A DNA stretch of 64,000 bases. Source: Lentinus brumalis (Eukaryota > Basidiomycota > Agaricomycetes > Polyporales > Polyporaceae). The translations under genes and the position numbers were made by a program. Within the stretch, counting starts at the first letter, position 1. Each line of letters opens with the position of its first letter. The DNA is taken from contig MARA01000039.1 of the NCBI GenBank assembly GCA_001792895.1, forward strand, positions 1-64,000. Direction: 5' to 3'. Shown piece after piece: positions 1 through 12,529 of this stretch. The notes under the pieces are model-generated. The model did no database searches. It had not been told where the DNA came from and saw only the letters and a program-made list of their open reading frames with translations.

Positions 1-64
1 CCAGCCCGTGTCCAAGCGCGTCCCGCCACACGCAAGCAGTCCGGCAAGCAAGATCTATTGGTGA
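1..64 (+). pseudogene. 3' end of the unidentified gene, left copy
   Basis: The open frame starting at base 3 reads to a TGA at 62-64 and ends in SPASKIYW. It is identical to the last codons of the unidentified gene that ends at 11526-11528 in the right copy. Only the terminal part of its last exon is inside the window, so whether the left gene is intact upstream cannot be judged. The TGA is immediately followed by a sequence that looks like a splice donor, so an alternative ending by splicing is possible. Confidence 0.4.
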
Positions 65-1074
65 GTAATCGCTGTTAGGTACATTATAGCGGCCTCCGTG
101 CTCGAGTGTCGCCGACATAGAGACTTGCTTTGCCCGTCTTCCCGCCCCGCGCCGGCTTGCGCTGCGTCGCAGATGCCCGGAGCACGCTCTGCGTCTGCGG
201 TGCGCTCCGGACCTCTGTGTCCAGTGTCGGTTTCTGCTTCGTGAGTCTGTCCGCCAGGCGGCGTGTTTCGACTCGGTTTGGCCAGTACTGGCTTCGTATG
301 TTGCTCCGGAGTCCGGGGAGTGGGACGCTCTCGTGCTCTTGTTCGAGATTGCGGGCTGCTTGCACGCAGGTGTCAGCAGACGTGTGCAGTGCGCAATGCG
401 CACGAGTTTCCGGGTCTTCTTGTTTCCGCGTGGCGTTACGGAGCTTCGGTCGACGCCGTCCGGCAGGATTGGCGAGTTCTTGCCGTCGACGGTGTCGCTG
501 TGAGAGTTTGGGTACCGCACATGTTTGGTTGAGCCGGAGAGCCGGGCAGTTCTATTGCCCGGGGCATGCACCTCACGGGCGGTTGGGAGCGTGTCTTGAC
601 GGTGTGCGCGCCGTGAACTGCGCCGTTCCGTCGCATGCCGCACCGTCGAACGCAGCGAAGATGGTCGCGGCTTCGTTTCAGGACGTCCGTGCAGAGTCCG
701 ACTAAGGGGAGAACGTGAGCATGACACGCAGAGATGGCCGGGCAGAGCGGACGCACCCATGCTGAGAGCTCGCACCTTGTCCCGGAGTATACGCACGCGT
801 CCGGCTCGGTTGAGACCGAGTGCCCGAGCTCAGTTGAGTCTGAGATAGCAGACGGCGCGGGCGGTTGATGCTCGGTCGTCGAGATACGGCCGGTCGGTCC
901 TCCTGCCCGCGGAGGCAGTCGACGGCGTCGAGGTCGATGTTGAGGAGTCGCCTTCCAGCTGCCAAAGCGTGTTAGGCGGAGTCGTGAGTACCACAGCCTT
1001 CCCCCGGAGTGATTTGGAGGCAGCCGGGGAGACGTACCGGCCGGGAGAGCGGGGCGAGTCCGGGGCAGCGCACT

Positions 1075-2450
1075 GGCACGAACGCGACATTCGCGACCTC
1101 CTCGGATCCGCGCGAAACAGCCTTGATTCAATTGCGCTAGTGTTCGCGTAGCCCGGGTCAACCGGTTTCGTGGAGATCCGGGGAGGGACCGCCGAGATAC
1201 GGCCTGAACACTGACCTGGCGGGCAACCCGCTCGGGCTGGCCCGCGGACTCGATTTTCAAACCGGCCGTACCGGTGCGCGAGGCGGTCGCACATAGTCTC
1301 GAGGACTATCACGCCGCGTTCGATGTGTTTTGCGGCCGTCCGGGTGCGGTGCGCGAGCGGGAGAGTCGGCGAGAATGGGCGGGCGGCGAATGTGCAATGA
1401 AATCGCACATTCGAGCGGTTTTGAGACCTCTCGGATCCGCGCGAGACGGACTGGGTTGGACAGAAAACGTCAACGTAGGCCGTAGGGCCGTGTTTGACGG
1501 CGGTAGTGCGAGAACGGAGTGATACGGGGGTTCGAGTGACGGGAGTGACCGCTGGCCACGGTGATGACGAGATGGCAGAACTCGTCCGGGCGGCGCGCAG
1601 CGTCGTCGTGCACACGCTAGAGGACCAGTACGGATATAAGTTGTCCGCCAGCGTCCGCTGGGGGGAAGACGGCCGGGAGAGTCGGCGCGAGGGGCGGGGC
1701 GGCGAAAGTGCAATGAAATCGCACTTTCGACGATTTAAGACCCGCCCGGATCGACGCGAGATGGTGCTGGGGCGGAAAACGTTCAACGTAGCCCATAGCA
1801 CCCGGTTTGACGGTGAGAGGGTGCGATTGGGGGAGATACGGCGGTTCGAGCTGCACGGAGGTGCCCGCGGGCCGCGGTGACGACGAGGTTTGGGAACTCG
1901 TCCGCGCAGCGCGCAGCTCGGCCGTTCATAGCGGGAGGACTGGTGCAGCACTTTTGAGGTGTCTGCCGGCCGTCCGGAGGCGGAGGACGTGTGGAGAGTC
2001 GGCGGGAGCGGGCGGGGCGGCGAAAGTGCAATGAAATCGCACTTTTGGCCGATTTTGAGACCCGCTCGATCGACGCGAGAGGTAAACGCTTTGATAAGAA
2101 ACGTTCAGCGTAGCTTGTAGCACTTGGTTGGAGGGATAGGGCGGGAACTGATGTGCTAGGGCGGTTCGAGTAGACGAGGTTGGCCGAGGGACGAGGATGT
2201 CGAAGCGGTCGTTCCGGCTCCCGCATGCTGTATCCAGCGTATCGGTGAGCCGTTGACGTCTGTTTGTCGTGCTAGATAGATGGCTCGGTCGGCGGCGTGA
2301 GCGTGCGTCGGGCCGGGAATCGAGGTCGTGCTTGAGTGCGCCATTAAACGGCGACTCCGAGCGCGATTTCCGACCTCCTCGGATCGGCGCAAACCCGCTT
2401 CGGCCTGTCGCAGGGAGGTTCACGGGAGGCTGTGGGAGTTGCTTGTACGC
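1075..2450. repeat. Tandem array of ~316-bp repeats with hairpin, left copy
   Basis: Four to five diverged units recur about every 316 bp. Each carries a fixed core: a GC-rich lead, an inverted repeat around the invariant loop AATGAAATC, a degenerate gacc...cggatc...cgcga motif, then a stretch like aaacgttcaacgtag and cggtttgacgg. Hairpins lie at 1389-1411 (arms AATGTGC/GCACATT), 1703-1729 (CGAAAGTGC/GCACTTTCG) and 2023-2045 (AAAGTGC/GCACTTT). Degenerate units without the full arms lie near 1085-1125 and 2340-2400. Long open frames cross the array on the minus strand, but they are low-complexity and change frame between units, so I do not call them genes. The array could be a minisatellite or the body of a non-coding RNA. 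Confidence 0.8.
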
Positions 2451-3364
2451 TGATGCGGGGATACGGACGAGTGATTTGGGAAATGGAGCGCGGGTTAGCA
2501 GTGAATCGACGATAGCACGACGTACCGTGCGCGTTTATCAAGACAACAATATCCCTCGGTTCGCGTATGTGCAGCTATCGAATGCGCCATGTTGCGCTTG
2601 TGTGCGGGCGAATGGGCGGGTGTGGTATGCGATTTTGTCGCGCGCGCGCGAGCAAACACGTCTTGGCGGCGTGCGTCGGTTTGGGGCGCGTTCTGGCGTG
2701 TTTCCGACAATGGAGAGGGTCCAGGGTGAACACGCGTGGATGGATATGTTCGTGGTACGCGACTCGGCGGACGAGTGGACGTGGGCGGTAGACGCGATGT
2801 GAACGTGGCTAGGCCCGGCAGAGCAACTTGGACTATTGCAGCAACGCGTCAGTGTCATGTACGATATGTCTGAGATAGGGAGTACGCACCTGGCAAATTG
2901 GAGTGTATGTGCATGGCGTGGGCGTAGCTTGCCTGTGGCAGAAAGGTGAAGTGCAGCGGCCGCGATACGGGGTCTGTAACGAGTTGACATGGGCGTGAGC
3001 GATGTGTGCTAGCAGCGAGGGGATGAGGACGGGATCGAGGGAGGAGCAGCGGACGCGAGCGACTAATCAGGCAACGGGACTTCCGAAAGCGTCTGCCCGA
3101 CGCAGAATTTGCGGCGCGCGCGACCACTTTGACTCGACTCTCTGCCTGTCATACTGCGGCGTGGATTCTCCTCTAAGAGCTTGTATCATCAGGCTTCTGT
3201 TGCGCTCGCGGTGTCTCCCATTGCCCGCGACTCTGTGGCAATCTGGCTTGGATATGCCGTAGGATTGCTCAGTCCCTCCGCCCCTTGCCACCCTAGCCTC
3301 TCGTCGGCCGCCTCGTCCTCATCCTGACCTCACTCCTGGGCCGCATACTGGAGGAACCCTCACC

Positions 3365-4912
3365 ATGTCTGCCTGGAACGTGTCCGTGCTCACTGGCGCC
3401 ACGTCCGACACCGAGCCGACTCTGCTCGTGAACTTCGGAACCGCCAAGTACATCTTCAATGCAAGCGAGGGCATGGGCCGTGCATGGCTGCAGAGCCACC
3501 ATTCTATCAGGAAGACGAAGGGCTTTTTGTGACCGCTGCTGGACGCATAGGTGCGGTGGGTGCCAGGTACGTGTTCATCCCATGCGCGTCGTGTGGACGT
3601 CCGGTCTGTGGCTACAGCCCATCGACCCGCCGAGCGAACGCGAGGCGTCCCTCGTCTCCATGTACAATCTACGTGACGCTGATACGCCGTGTCTATAGGC
3701 CTGTTGATGTTGTGCGCAGACGCGGCAGTGCCTGCAATCGACATTGTGGGCCCGTATGGTCTTATGCACTACCTCGCCACGATGCGCAGCTACACATACC
3801 GGTTCGTGACTCCTACTATATCTCTGTTGCAATTCTCAAGCGTGTGTGTAGTTCGACTATGGTTGTCAAGGCAGTCGAGGCACCAACCGCTGTGGTCAGT
3901 GCACAACCGGCCGCTTCGCCCTCCCCGGTCTTCAAGGACGAAAATCTCTCGGTCTATTCGATACCCTTGTATCCTTCTGTCGACGGGGTCGATATCGGGG
4001 AGCCTTCGCACGCCCACTCAAGAGGAAGCGATCGGCCTCTCCTCCCACCGCGTCCAAACGGTCCACTCCTCCACTCATTGACCGCGCTGTTGAGTCCACG
4101 TCCCCCGTATCGCCTACCCTGTCCGTGCAGGCGCGGAGAGAGAACTTCAACCCAACGAGCCTTACCGGCGCGGACGCACAGGAATGGCGGAAGCTTATGT
4201 TGCAGGAGATGTTCCCGATGCAGCCGCCACCGAAAGCGGACCCATCGACATCGAAGGGGGCGAAGCGGAGAGCAAACGCACTCCAAGAACCCGCCGACGA
4301 GCCGCCGCCGCCGCAGAACATGACGTTCGCTCCTGACCGCAAGTACGCGCGACTGCCCCTTGTCGCCGGTGGAGGCGTCGATCCTGCGACGTTGCCTACG
4401 CTTGGCTACCTGTGTGTCGGTCCAAGTGTACGCGGCAAATTCGACGTCAAGAAGGCTGAGGAACTCGGTGTTCGCGGGCCTTTGCGCGGGCGCCTGACCA
4501 AGGGAGAGACGGTTACCTTCGAGGTGGACGATGGGCAGGGTGGGAAGATACAACGCACTGTTCGACCTGAAGAGTGTGTTGGACCTAGCGAGGCACCACA
4601 GGTGAGTCTACTCGCGATGGGCAATGGGTTGCACAACTTAATAGTCGGCAGGCTGTTCTGATCCTTGACGTACCGACGCCTGCACACATTCCCTCTCTTC
4701 TCGCTTCATTCACCGACTCGCCGTTCTTCGCCAAGTACCGTTCCAAGGACGAGAACATCCGGAAGGAGCATCCTCTGCACGCCGTTCCTGTGCGTCGTGT
4801 GCAGCGTGCTCCCGGTGCGCCAGGCCCGAGTGCGCGTGCGGCGATCCGCGCCGATGCCCGATGCCCGATGCCCGATGCGTCTGTGCTGCCAGAGAAACAA
4901 ACGAATCGTTAG
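3365..4912 (+). pseudogene. Truncated, frameshifted copy of tRNase Z (5' part)
   Basis: This is the 5' part of the tRNase Z gene found complete at 14794-18853. It starts at the same ATG and shows the N-terminal motif FNASEGMGRAWL. One G is missing in the run encoding KTKGLFV (near 3520), which throws the frame. A second G is missing in the following GTHR codons. Intron 1 is short here (about 3569-3697). The homologous sequence stops at 4785, inside the exon that encodes EHPLHAV. From there an unrelated tail of about 40 codons runs to a TAG at 4910-4912. The metal-binding HxHxDH half of the enzyme is absent, so this copy cannot make an active tRNase Z. Confidence 0.88.
4853..4878. repeat. Heptamer tandem repeat near duplication junction
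   Basis: The 7-bp unit GATGCCC is repeated 3.7 times without mismatch. It lies about 70 bp downstream of the break at 4785 where homology to the right copy ends. Such short repeats can mark slippage or breakpoint repair, but the position could be coincidence. Confidence 0.75.
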
Positions 4913-7900
4913 GGAGTCACTGGGCAGATTACTGGGCAGATGGCTGGGCAGCAGTAGCGGTGGTTGGAATGGGACAGGAAGTGCGCACAGAAATTGTGTC
5001 GCGGGCAGGAGGACGGCAGGAGAACACACATGTACACTCGTCCCAGGAAATATATTTTTCTGCCCCCACCGCTGCCCGTATGTCTGTTTTTCTGGGCGTC
5101 CTGCCTCTTCTGCATCTCGCCGCTAGAAGCTCGGAGTGCGTCTGCATCTGCATCTGCGGCTGCGGCTGCGGCTGCTCAGCGCTCAGCCCGCTGCCTCCGC
5201 TCGTCCCTCCTGCGTCGTCTCGCTGGCACACCTCGAGGTTTCTGGAAATCTCTCGATTGCGTCTAGCTACGCGCAAGTACACTACGAGATGCCCTCCGCC
5301 GCTCGCTGCTGCTGCTCCTCGCCTGCTCTCTACGCCGTCCGCCGGCCGCCGTCCGCCGGCCGACATCTCTCGCATCCGCCGCGCTGGCGGTGCTGGACAC
5401 CGGCGACGTGCGCGTGGGACGTCCCCTCCGATATCTGCCGGGAAACAAACATCAGTATCCGGAAACCTCGCAGGAGAGCATCACGGATAGCTCACGCAAG
5501 TCCGGCTGCTGAGCCCGTCATCCCGCTGCCAGCTTGATCACGGCAACTGTCCCGTTAGGATGTTCCCGGGGCTATGCGGACAGTGCCAGCTAGACGACTT
5601 GCGTGAAACTGCAGGGCGACGATGGTCAGCCAGCGCGAGCCTGGACACATCAGCGTCGATGACTCACCGGAGGACCATACGCGGCACTTCGTCTGCCCGC
5701 TCGCAACGCGCCGACGCTGCATTCGAAACAGCACCGTCGTACCAGCGTGCAGCGGTCAAATCGTTGCCGGGCAGCCTTCAGGACTGCACGCGACCTCGAC
5801 CGGGCTATTCGAATGGCATGTCCGGATCCCGTGTATGTCGGGTACGCCCGGAACAGCTGAGAAAGAACAGATGTGAGTGCGAATTCTAGTATTGCCGGGA
5901 AAGGAGAGCGACTCACCAATCAAGACGCTATTGCGTCGTCCAGACTCTCTGGCTGGCTTGCCGCTGCCATAGTGCCCGAAGACGGTCTTTCCAGCAGCCT
6001 GAGCAATTACGCGAGTGAGTACTCTCTGTATGTGCGTATATGTCTCAAATTCTGTCCGGAATGCTCACCTGCAATCCTAGAGTGGAGCGCAAGAGAAGAG
6101 TGGCAGCGGACTGCCTGCCCGCTGCTCCGTGCCCGGCCACATCAACAGCGCCATCTTAGGATGCGTCGTTAGCGGCTTCAAAGAGACGAAATGAAACTCT
6201 GTACTTACGAGCTTGCGTGCCATAAGGGAGGCAGAGCAGAACCGCGTTCTGCGGTTCCTGGCCTGCCACTGCACAGATGGGCGCCTGCAGAGACAGGCGC
6301 GATTCGCCTTCTGCGAAGGCCGCTGCCCGTCTTCCTTTCCCATCCACCATCACCCCGCGCTGCCGGACCGCTCTCCCTCCCTCCCTCCGTCGATCTCATG
6401 GTCTTCGACGCATACAGCGACGATCTCGCTGCAGCACATTCAGCTGAACTCAACGTAGGTCAGATTCTGGCAGGACTCGTCGACTCAAATCGGTACGTAC
6501 CTCTATCTCATCACACCCGGCGACGATGTGCGCATTGTGCGCCGACTTGACGTGCGGAGATCGCGCTGCCAGACTGTCGAGGTCCGAGTCTAGGTCAGTT
6601 GTCGACGACGACGACGCGGCGGAGCAGAAGAGGTAAGTCATACATACCGCGAGGATGCTTCAAGGGACGAGGACGGCGACGGCGACACTGGCTGCGTCTT
6701 GTTCGCGGAGCTTGTCTGTGGGCTCGCTGTCTGGGATGGACGCGTTCTGGAAGAGAAAGGTGAGCGTGCGCTTCGATGCCCTCGACGCGTGACGTCATGC
6801 ATCCGAAAGAGGCAAGTCGCACGGCTGTGAGCGCGGACTGGATGCTCTGTTCGCGTCTTGAACACGGACTTGCTCGTCTTCTGTCGCGATCTGGGCTTGA
6901 CGACTTGCTGCTCTGACTAAGCTTGCTGGCGACTACTGGGAGCGTCTGGACACCGCTGCGCAGGACCTCGGCTCGTCACGGCGTGCTGCTTCTCGAGCAG
7001 ACCTCACTGGCAGTCTGCTGCGTCGCAAACCCACGTTAACAATGTACGATCCGACGCTAGGTACGTCCCAATACTTACTTGCGCGAAGAATAGGTCCAGG
7101 ACGCCGTGCAGCCCTTTGACCCGCTCTTACGCTGCTCACAGCGGCGGCAGACGTCTTCGGCAATGTGCACGTCAACGCTGAAAGCGAACAGGTGAGCAGG
7201 TGCACGACGGCCGAGGATAGGGAATGATTTACCTCATGCCTCCTCGGCCCAGAACTCGTGTTGAGGTGAGGAACACTGGCTCTTATCCCGTGCGCTGGTT
7301 TGCGTTGCGATGAGGTACGCTGCTTACGCAGGGAGCCTGACGAAGCTTGCCACGGAGCTGTCGTCAGATGCTCGGTTGCCGCCGTAATCCTGTAACCGGC
7401 GACGAAGGAAGGTCAGTCAACCCAGGTCGATTGAGATGTATACGCGCAGCAACGCGGCACCGCGACTACGCTCACCTCTAGAGAATCGCGACTTTTGACA
7501 TGCGTCGACGCGTCGCTGATGTCAATCTTGACGTGGGCATGGGCCACGGAGCTTTGCTTCACGTAGACTGAATTCCCGAGGCTGAAGAAGATGTGGTGAG
7601 TGGATGAGACAGGAGAGGGAAGGCAAAACTGCGTGCTTACCCAGACGCGCGGCGAGGACAGCTGACTAGCAGTGGGATCTTGAGTCCTGCGCTCGACGGT
7701 GCCACGGTGCAGCTGGAGTCGGTAGTGCGAGGTCGGGAGGTGAATGGTCTCGGGCGGGACATGGTGAGTAGTAAGGTTGAAGGAGGAGCCTTGCTGTCGA
7801 GTCGAGACTCGACTGCATTCTGCCGGTAGTGTCCGAGCTAGGAGGTAAATGATGTGTAATAGATCGAGGAGTCAATGCAAGCTGGTTTCCAAAGATAAAA

Positions 7901-9707
7901 ACGTAAGCGTGAACTAGGTCAGGCTATCTGGATATTCCGTGGGAGCGTGCGGCGCAGAATCTCGCCGCAGCTGCTGAAGAGGTTACGTGATAGGTGCAAG
8001 GTGCTTCTGTGCATGCACGACACAACGGAGCGCTGGTAGAACTTCCCTAAATCTTTCGAGGGCAGCTTGGGACTTACACTAGCCTAGTTCATAGTAGAGA
8101 CCTGTGTTGCCCTGGTGCTCTACTGCACACAAAGAACTCTCACTCAGACTGAGGCTCATTAACTATGGTATACCTCTACAAGACTGCAGGCTTGCAGTAT
8201 GGCAATGGATGGATTCTGCTGAATGTGCAGTCCAAGGGAGTGGTTGCCCACGAGCATGGGACCCTTAGCAACGAGGAATAATACGTACCATGCTTCGAGA
8301 AGGTACTGATCGGTACCCACATAAATTCCGCGGATGATGTCGGACCTCGGCCTACCTCACGGGAGCTTGCATGCTCTACAGTACTGATTCCTTGTATTGT
8401 TCCTGCAAGCTGACAGCCTCTAGCGGTGGTGAGTAGTATGCAGGCAGGAAGGGCATCCCCATGAGATAGACGGGGATGGTACCTGCTGAGTGGCTCAAGT
8501 GCGGTACACAACAGTCCAGACCAATCAGCGGGCGAAGCTGTCATTACAGCCGCCAGGGGAGCTTCTGACCAACTTGGGCAGCTTCGGCATCTGAATCAAG
8601 GGTAAAACGGTGTGGCGTGCGACGAGGTCATGCCGGGATCAGGGCCTGGATCATTCAGGCCCAGATGGCGGCATGGACATGTCCACGAGAACCTATCGCT
8701 TTTGCTGAATGCTTATCCCTCGCGCATAAAATATCAGTAGCAGCACACAGTGCTGACATGCAGATACAATGTAGACTATGCTGCACTTACATTGAAGGCA
8801 GGCATATGATGCAGGAGCTTGGATGACTGAAGTCTTGAAAGCAGACCCCGAGAGTTCACAATTTAACAGTGTAAGGATTGAGAGGTAAGCCCAGTAGAAA
8901 GAGCTGCAGAATGCGAGATCTTCTCCATCATGGCACAGTAAGCTCCTGAAATTGGGTCGGAGGACGGACGAACGGGAGAAAGAGGCCGGATTCCGCGTCG
9001 GGAGACTCGGAGTTGTTGCCAGAAGAGGTGTCGAGCGAAAAAGGCAATGTAAGCGCTCTTCGAAATCGCGACCTTCGCCAATAGCGCGCGTTCGTGTTCC
9101 GCTCGTTCTGCTGTTGCAGACACAGCGCAGCCCAAGGTATGAATAGTCAACCCTAAAGTAAACTATGTACTAGCTAATACATGGTGCCAGGGGCTGGTAA
9201 GACACCCGGAAATTGCAGTATCGTGGCAAGCAACGCTCTGCTCGTAGGCTGCAAGCCCAGGACATCCGCGCATCGACCGAGGTCTCTTGAATCAAGTCTT
9301 CAACTTGTGGCGTCAGCGTCTACAGCCTCGTTACCGCCTGGCTAGCTCTGGATACTGCAAGTACACCGAATTGCCCTGGAATGGACGAAACACCGCGGAA
9401 CGCTCGCTTTCAAGGACCCTGTCCTCGTCCCTTCGTGCGCCGACTGTCCGACAAAATTTGGAGCCGGAATACAACCATCAAGTTCTCAGCGCCTCTATTA
9501 CGTTGAGAAGGCATCTATGCTGAGCCGAGACAGGGTTGTTCGTCTGGAACTGCGCTAGTCGTTCTGCTCCGTCTGGCTGCGCCTGCCCTCGCCCGGTCTC
9601 ACCGCTCGCCCTCTGGTTGGTCGGCACCCCGCATGCTCGTGCGAACCTGGGACATTCAACAAGTTAGAGTTCTGGAGCCCGTGACTCGCAGGTCCAGAAC
9701 GTGTATG

Positions 9708-9713
9708 TATAAG
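9708..9713 (+). promoter_or_regulatory. Possible TATA element
   Basis: TATAAG lies upstream of a 300-bp pyrimidine-rich stretch that leads to the ATG at 10066. The distance to the ATG (about 350 bp) is long for fungi unless there is a long leader, so this is a weak call. Confidence 0.25.
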
Positions 9714-10065
9714 TATCCCGTCATCTCGACGACTCCTCTCGCGCACCCGTACCCATTCCCTCGTGTCCCCTCCCTCATACCCTCCCCCAATACTGGGTGA
9801 TCTCCAATCTCCTATTTTTTACACACTACTTACTATACATTTTGCTGCTATGTCCCCCTCTGTTGTCTGCCTTCCTTCGTGCTACGAGATACCTTGTCCC
9901 TCTGAGACTTCTACAGTGCGGGCGTACATGTGTAGTCCTGCTTGTACTATCATCACTGTATATCCGTTTCTTCTCTGAGCTCTCGAGTTACCTCCCCCTC
10001 CTCCTTTCCGACTCCGCATGGTCTATCTCTCTATTTGATCTACTCGCCCTTCTCGTCTCCGAGTC

Positions 10066-11528
10066 ATGGATCATAGTGCCAGCTCCTCCACTCTTCCCCG
10101 CTACTCCCTCTATTCGCATGCCGGAAAGCTGACCGGTGAGTTCGTGCTCATCGTCACATATACTACAGCTTTGCTGAACGTCTGTTACAGCTTCAAATCT
10201 CGACACAATGCTTGCAAGAGGTACGCCTTCTACCAGATTCATTCGTTGATCGCTGGACTAACATCACCATCTCCGTAGTCTAAACAGGGCTACTCGAGCG
10301 ACGAAGTACTGTCGTCCTCCAGTTTCCTCGCCTTCGCTGATCTCATGCTCGTTCTAGCTGGCCGTGCCCGGCCTTCGTACCTCCCAGCCTTACCCGATTA
10401 CACGCAGAGTGTGCCACGGCATGTCGCAAGGTGAGCGCAACATTGTTCGTCTATTCGCGGTCCACCTAGCTAACCAACATCTATCAGAACCTCGTCATAT
10501 ACTGCTCTCGAACTACCAAGATAGACTTCTGTTACGAGCTATGCCTCGACCAGGCAGCTTTGCATGTCCGTGGCTTACCGCTCCGAGTATTGGAACAGCG
10601 CTGACGCGCTTCGCACAGATGGGCCGCCAGACGAATGCCTGTCGACTTGACAACTACTTCACAACTCTCACTGGAAGGTACGCCGACTCGTACAAGCTCT
10701 TTAACGACTTCTATGCCTGACATTGACGTATTCAAGCCTTCAATATGCCCGTCGTGCTTGCTATACCATGGTGAACATTGGTTCGTTTGGGTCTGCGCAC
10801 CAGGCCGGCCCGCAGCGACTGACTTCACGACCGTTGCAGCTCTGTCCACTGGCAGAACATTCGAGCCATGACTGACGAGCAGATCTGTCAGTAACTCGAT
10901 AGAACGTACTTGCAACGGACTTGCCGGTCGACTCCAAGGACGACTGCCAGAATCGTGCACGGCCGCTCTCGCAGCACTGCAAGGATCTGCCGGCCATGCT
11001 TCGGGCGAATGATGCGACGGTGAGTCGCACGAGCCTTTCACGGACTTTGTGCACGCTGACGGTTGCTCCTTTCATTGCAGCCGCTTTCGATAACCAGCCT
11101 CGCAAGTCGCAGGCTCGTGTATCGCGCCCTGTGCGACTTCGGACTCACTGGCAGTCGCGAAGATCGCTATCTCCACACGCCGGGCGAGCATGTCCGCCAG
11201 CTCAAGGTAACATCACATTCGATTTCATGCGGCACAGGCTGACATGAGGCTTTGACAGGGCTCGGACGACAGCCCACGCCGACTGCACGAACGGCAGAGG
11301 TAAGTCTGGTTCATAGTATTCTGCGGTGATCTGTCTACTGACTGCGAGTACTGCAGGTTCTCGGCACTTCATGCGCCGGGAGGCATCCAGCCTCCCGCCA
11401 TGCCCGGTGTGCGTAATCGCACCGTCAAGACATTCTGTACATCTCGGACCACCCGCCGCCCCGACCAGCCCGTGTCCAAGCGCGTCCCGCCACACGCAAG
11501 CAGTCCGGCAAGCAAGATCTATTGGTGA
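10066..11528 (+). CDS. Unidentified multi-exon gene, frame disturbed
   Basis: A set of plus-strand exons runs from the ATG at 10066 (MDHSASSSTLPRYSLYSHAG) to the TGA at 11526-11528. The last three exons (about 11081-11206, 11259-11299 and 11357-11528) splice cleanly into one frame. That frame contains RALCDFGLTGSREDRYLHTP and a basic serine/proline-rich tail ending SKIYW. An upstream exon near 10280-10435 reads SKQGYSSDEVLSSSSFLAFA and then DLMLVLAGRARPSYL. Between these parts the frame breaks at about 10210-10280, 10520 and 10600-10620, so the middle cannot be translated without base corrections. I do not recognise the family. The 3' end of this gene is also the first 64 bases of the window, because it lies inside the duplication. 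Confidence 0.4.
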
Positions 11529-12529
11529 GTAATCGCTGTTAGGTACATTATAGCGGCCTCCGTGCTCGAGTGTCGCCGACATAGAGACTTGCTTTGCCCG
11601 TCTTCCCGCCCCCGCGCCGGCTTGCGCTGCGTCGCAGATGCCCGGAGCACGCTCTGCGTCTGCGGTGCGCTCCGGACCTCTGTGTCCAGTGTCGGTTTCT
11701 GCTTCGTGAGTCTGTCCGCCAGGCGGCGTGTTTCGACTCGGTTTGGCCAGTACTGGCTTCGTATGTTGCTCCGGAGTCCGGGGAGTGGGACGCTCTCGTG
11801 CTCTTGTTCGAGATTGCGGGCTGCTTGCACGCAGGTGTCAGCAGACGTGTGCAGTGCGCAATGCGCACGAGTTTCCGGGTCTTCTTGTTTCCGCGTGGCG
11901 TTACGGAGCTTCGAGTCGACGCCGTCCGGCAGGATTGGCGAGTTCTTGCCGTCGACGGTGTCGCTGTGAGAGTTTGGGTACCGCACATGTTTGGTTGAGC
12001 CGGAGAGCCGGGCAGTTCTATTGCCCGGGCATGCACCTCACGGGCGGTTGGGAGCGTGTCTTGACGGTGTGCGCGCCGTGAACTGCGCCGTTCCGTCGCA
12101 TGCCGCACCGTCGAAACAAGATGGTCGCGGGCTTCGTTTCAGGACGTCCGTGCAGAGTTCCGACTAAGGGGAGAACGTGAGCATGACACGCAGAGATGGC
12201 CGGGCAGAGCGGACGCACCCATGCTGAGAGCTCGCACCTTGTCCCGGAGTATACGCACGCGTCCGGCGCGGTTGAGACCGAGTGCCCGAGCTCAGTTGAG
12301 TCTGAGATAGCAGACGGCGCGGGCGGTTGATGCTCGGTCGTCGAGATACGGCCGGTCGGTCCTCCTGCCCGCGGAGGCAGTCGACGGCGTCGAGGTCGAT
12401 GTTGAGGAGTCGCCTTCCAGCTGCCAAAGCGTGTTAGGCGGAGTCGTGAGTACCACAGCCTTCCCCCGGAGTGATTTGGAGGCAGCCGGGGAGACGTACC
12501 GGCCGGGAGAGCGGTGGCGAGTCCGGGGC

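Larger units (their letters stand above)
1..4785. repeat. Left copy of a large tandem duplication
   Basis: The sequence from base 1 to 4785 matches 11465-16923 along its whole length, in the same order and orientation. The match ends abruptly after the shared bases ctgcacgccgt (4785 and 16923). The copies differ by many one-base run-length changes, by blocks of about 20-45 bp (near 2690-2750 and 2940-2990) and by a roughly 700-bp insertion present only in the right copy. The left end of the match is simply the window edge, so the duplicated unit probably continues upstream. Alternatives are a real tandem duplication of about 12 kb with its junction at 4785, or two alleles of a dikaryon placed end to end by the assembler. 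Confidence 0.93.
4786..10065. other. Unresolved region with gene-like fragments
   Basis: I recognise no gene here. 4786-5560 is GC-rich and low in complexity, with direct repeats such as gccgtccgccggccgccgtccgccggcc near 5335-5365. From about 5600 to 7500 the plus strand shows short open stretches between good splice signals. Examples are MVFDAYSDDLAAAHSAELNV at 6399, an exon-like FWKRK stretch ending near 6760, and VQDAVQPFDPLLRCSQ near 7092-7140. They do not join into one frame without one-base corrections, which fits an unknown multi-exon gene with consensus errors or a decayed gene. 7660-9300 is less GC-rich and has no convincing frames; a degenerate transposon is possible. 9740-10060 is pyrimidine-rich, as fungal promoters often are. 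Confidence 0.5.

Noticed and set aside
436..1260. Minus-strand 274-codon frame, with a partial counterpart at 11548-12542
   Set aside because: The two copies lose the shared frame through one-base indels and no domain is visible. It is best explained by high GC content.
830..1951. Long minus-strand open frame (373 codons) through the repeat array
   Set aside because: It is arginine/serine/proline-rich low-complexity sequence that follows the GC-rich repeat. The frame is not conserved in the right copy, where the units fall into different frames.
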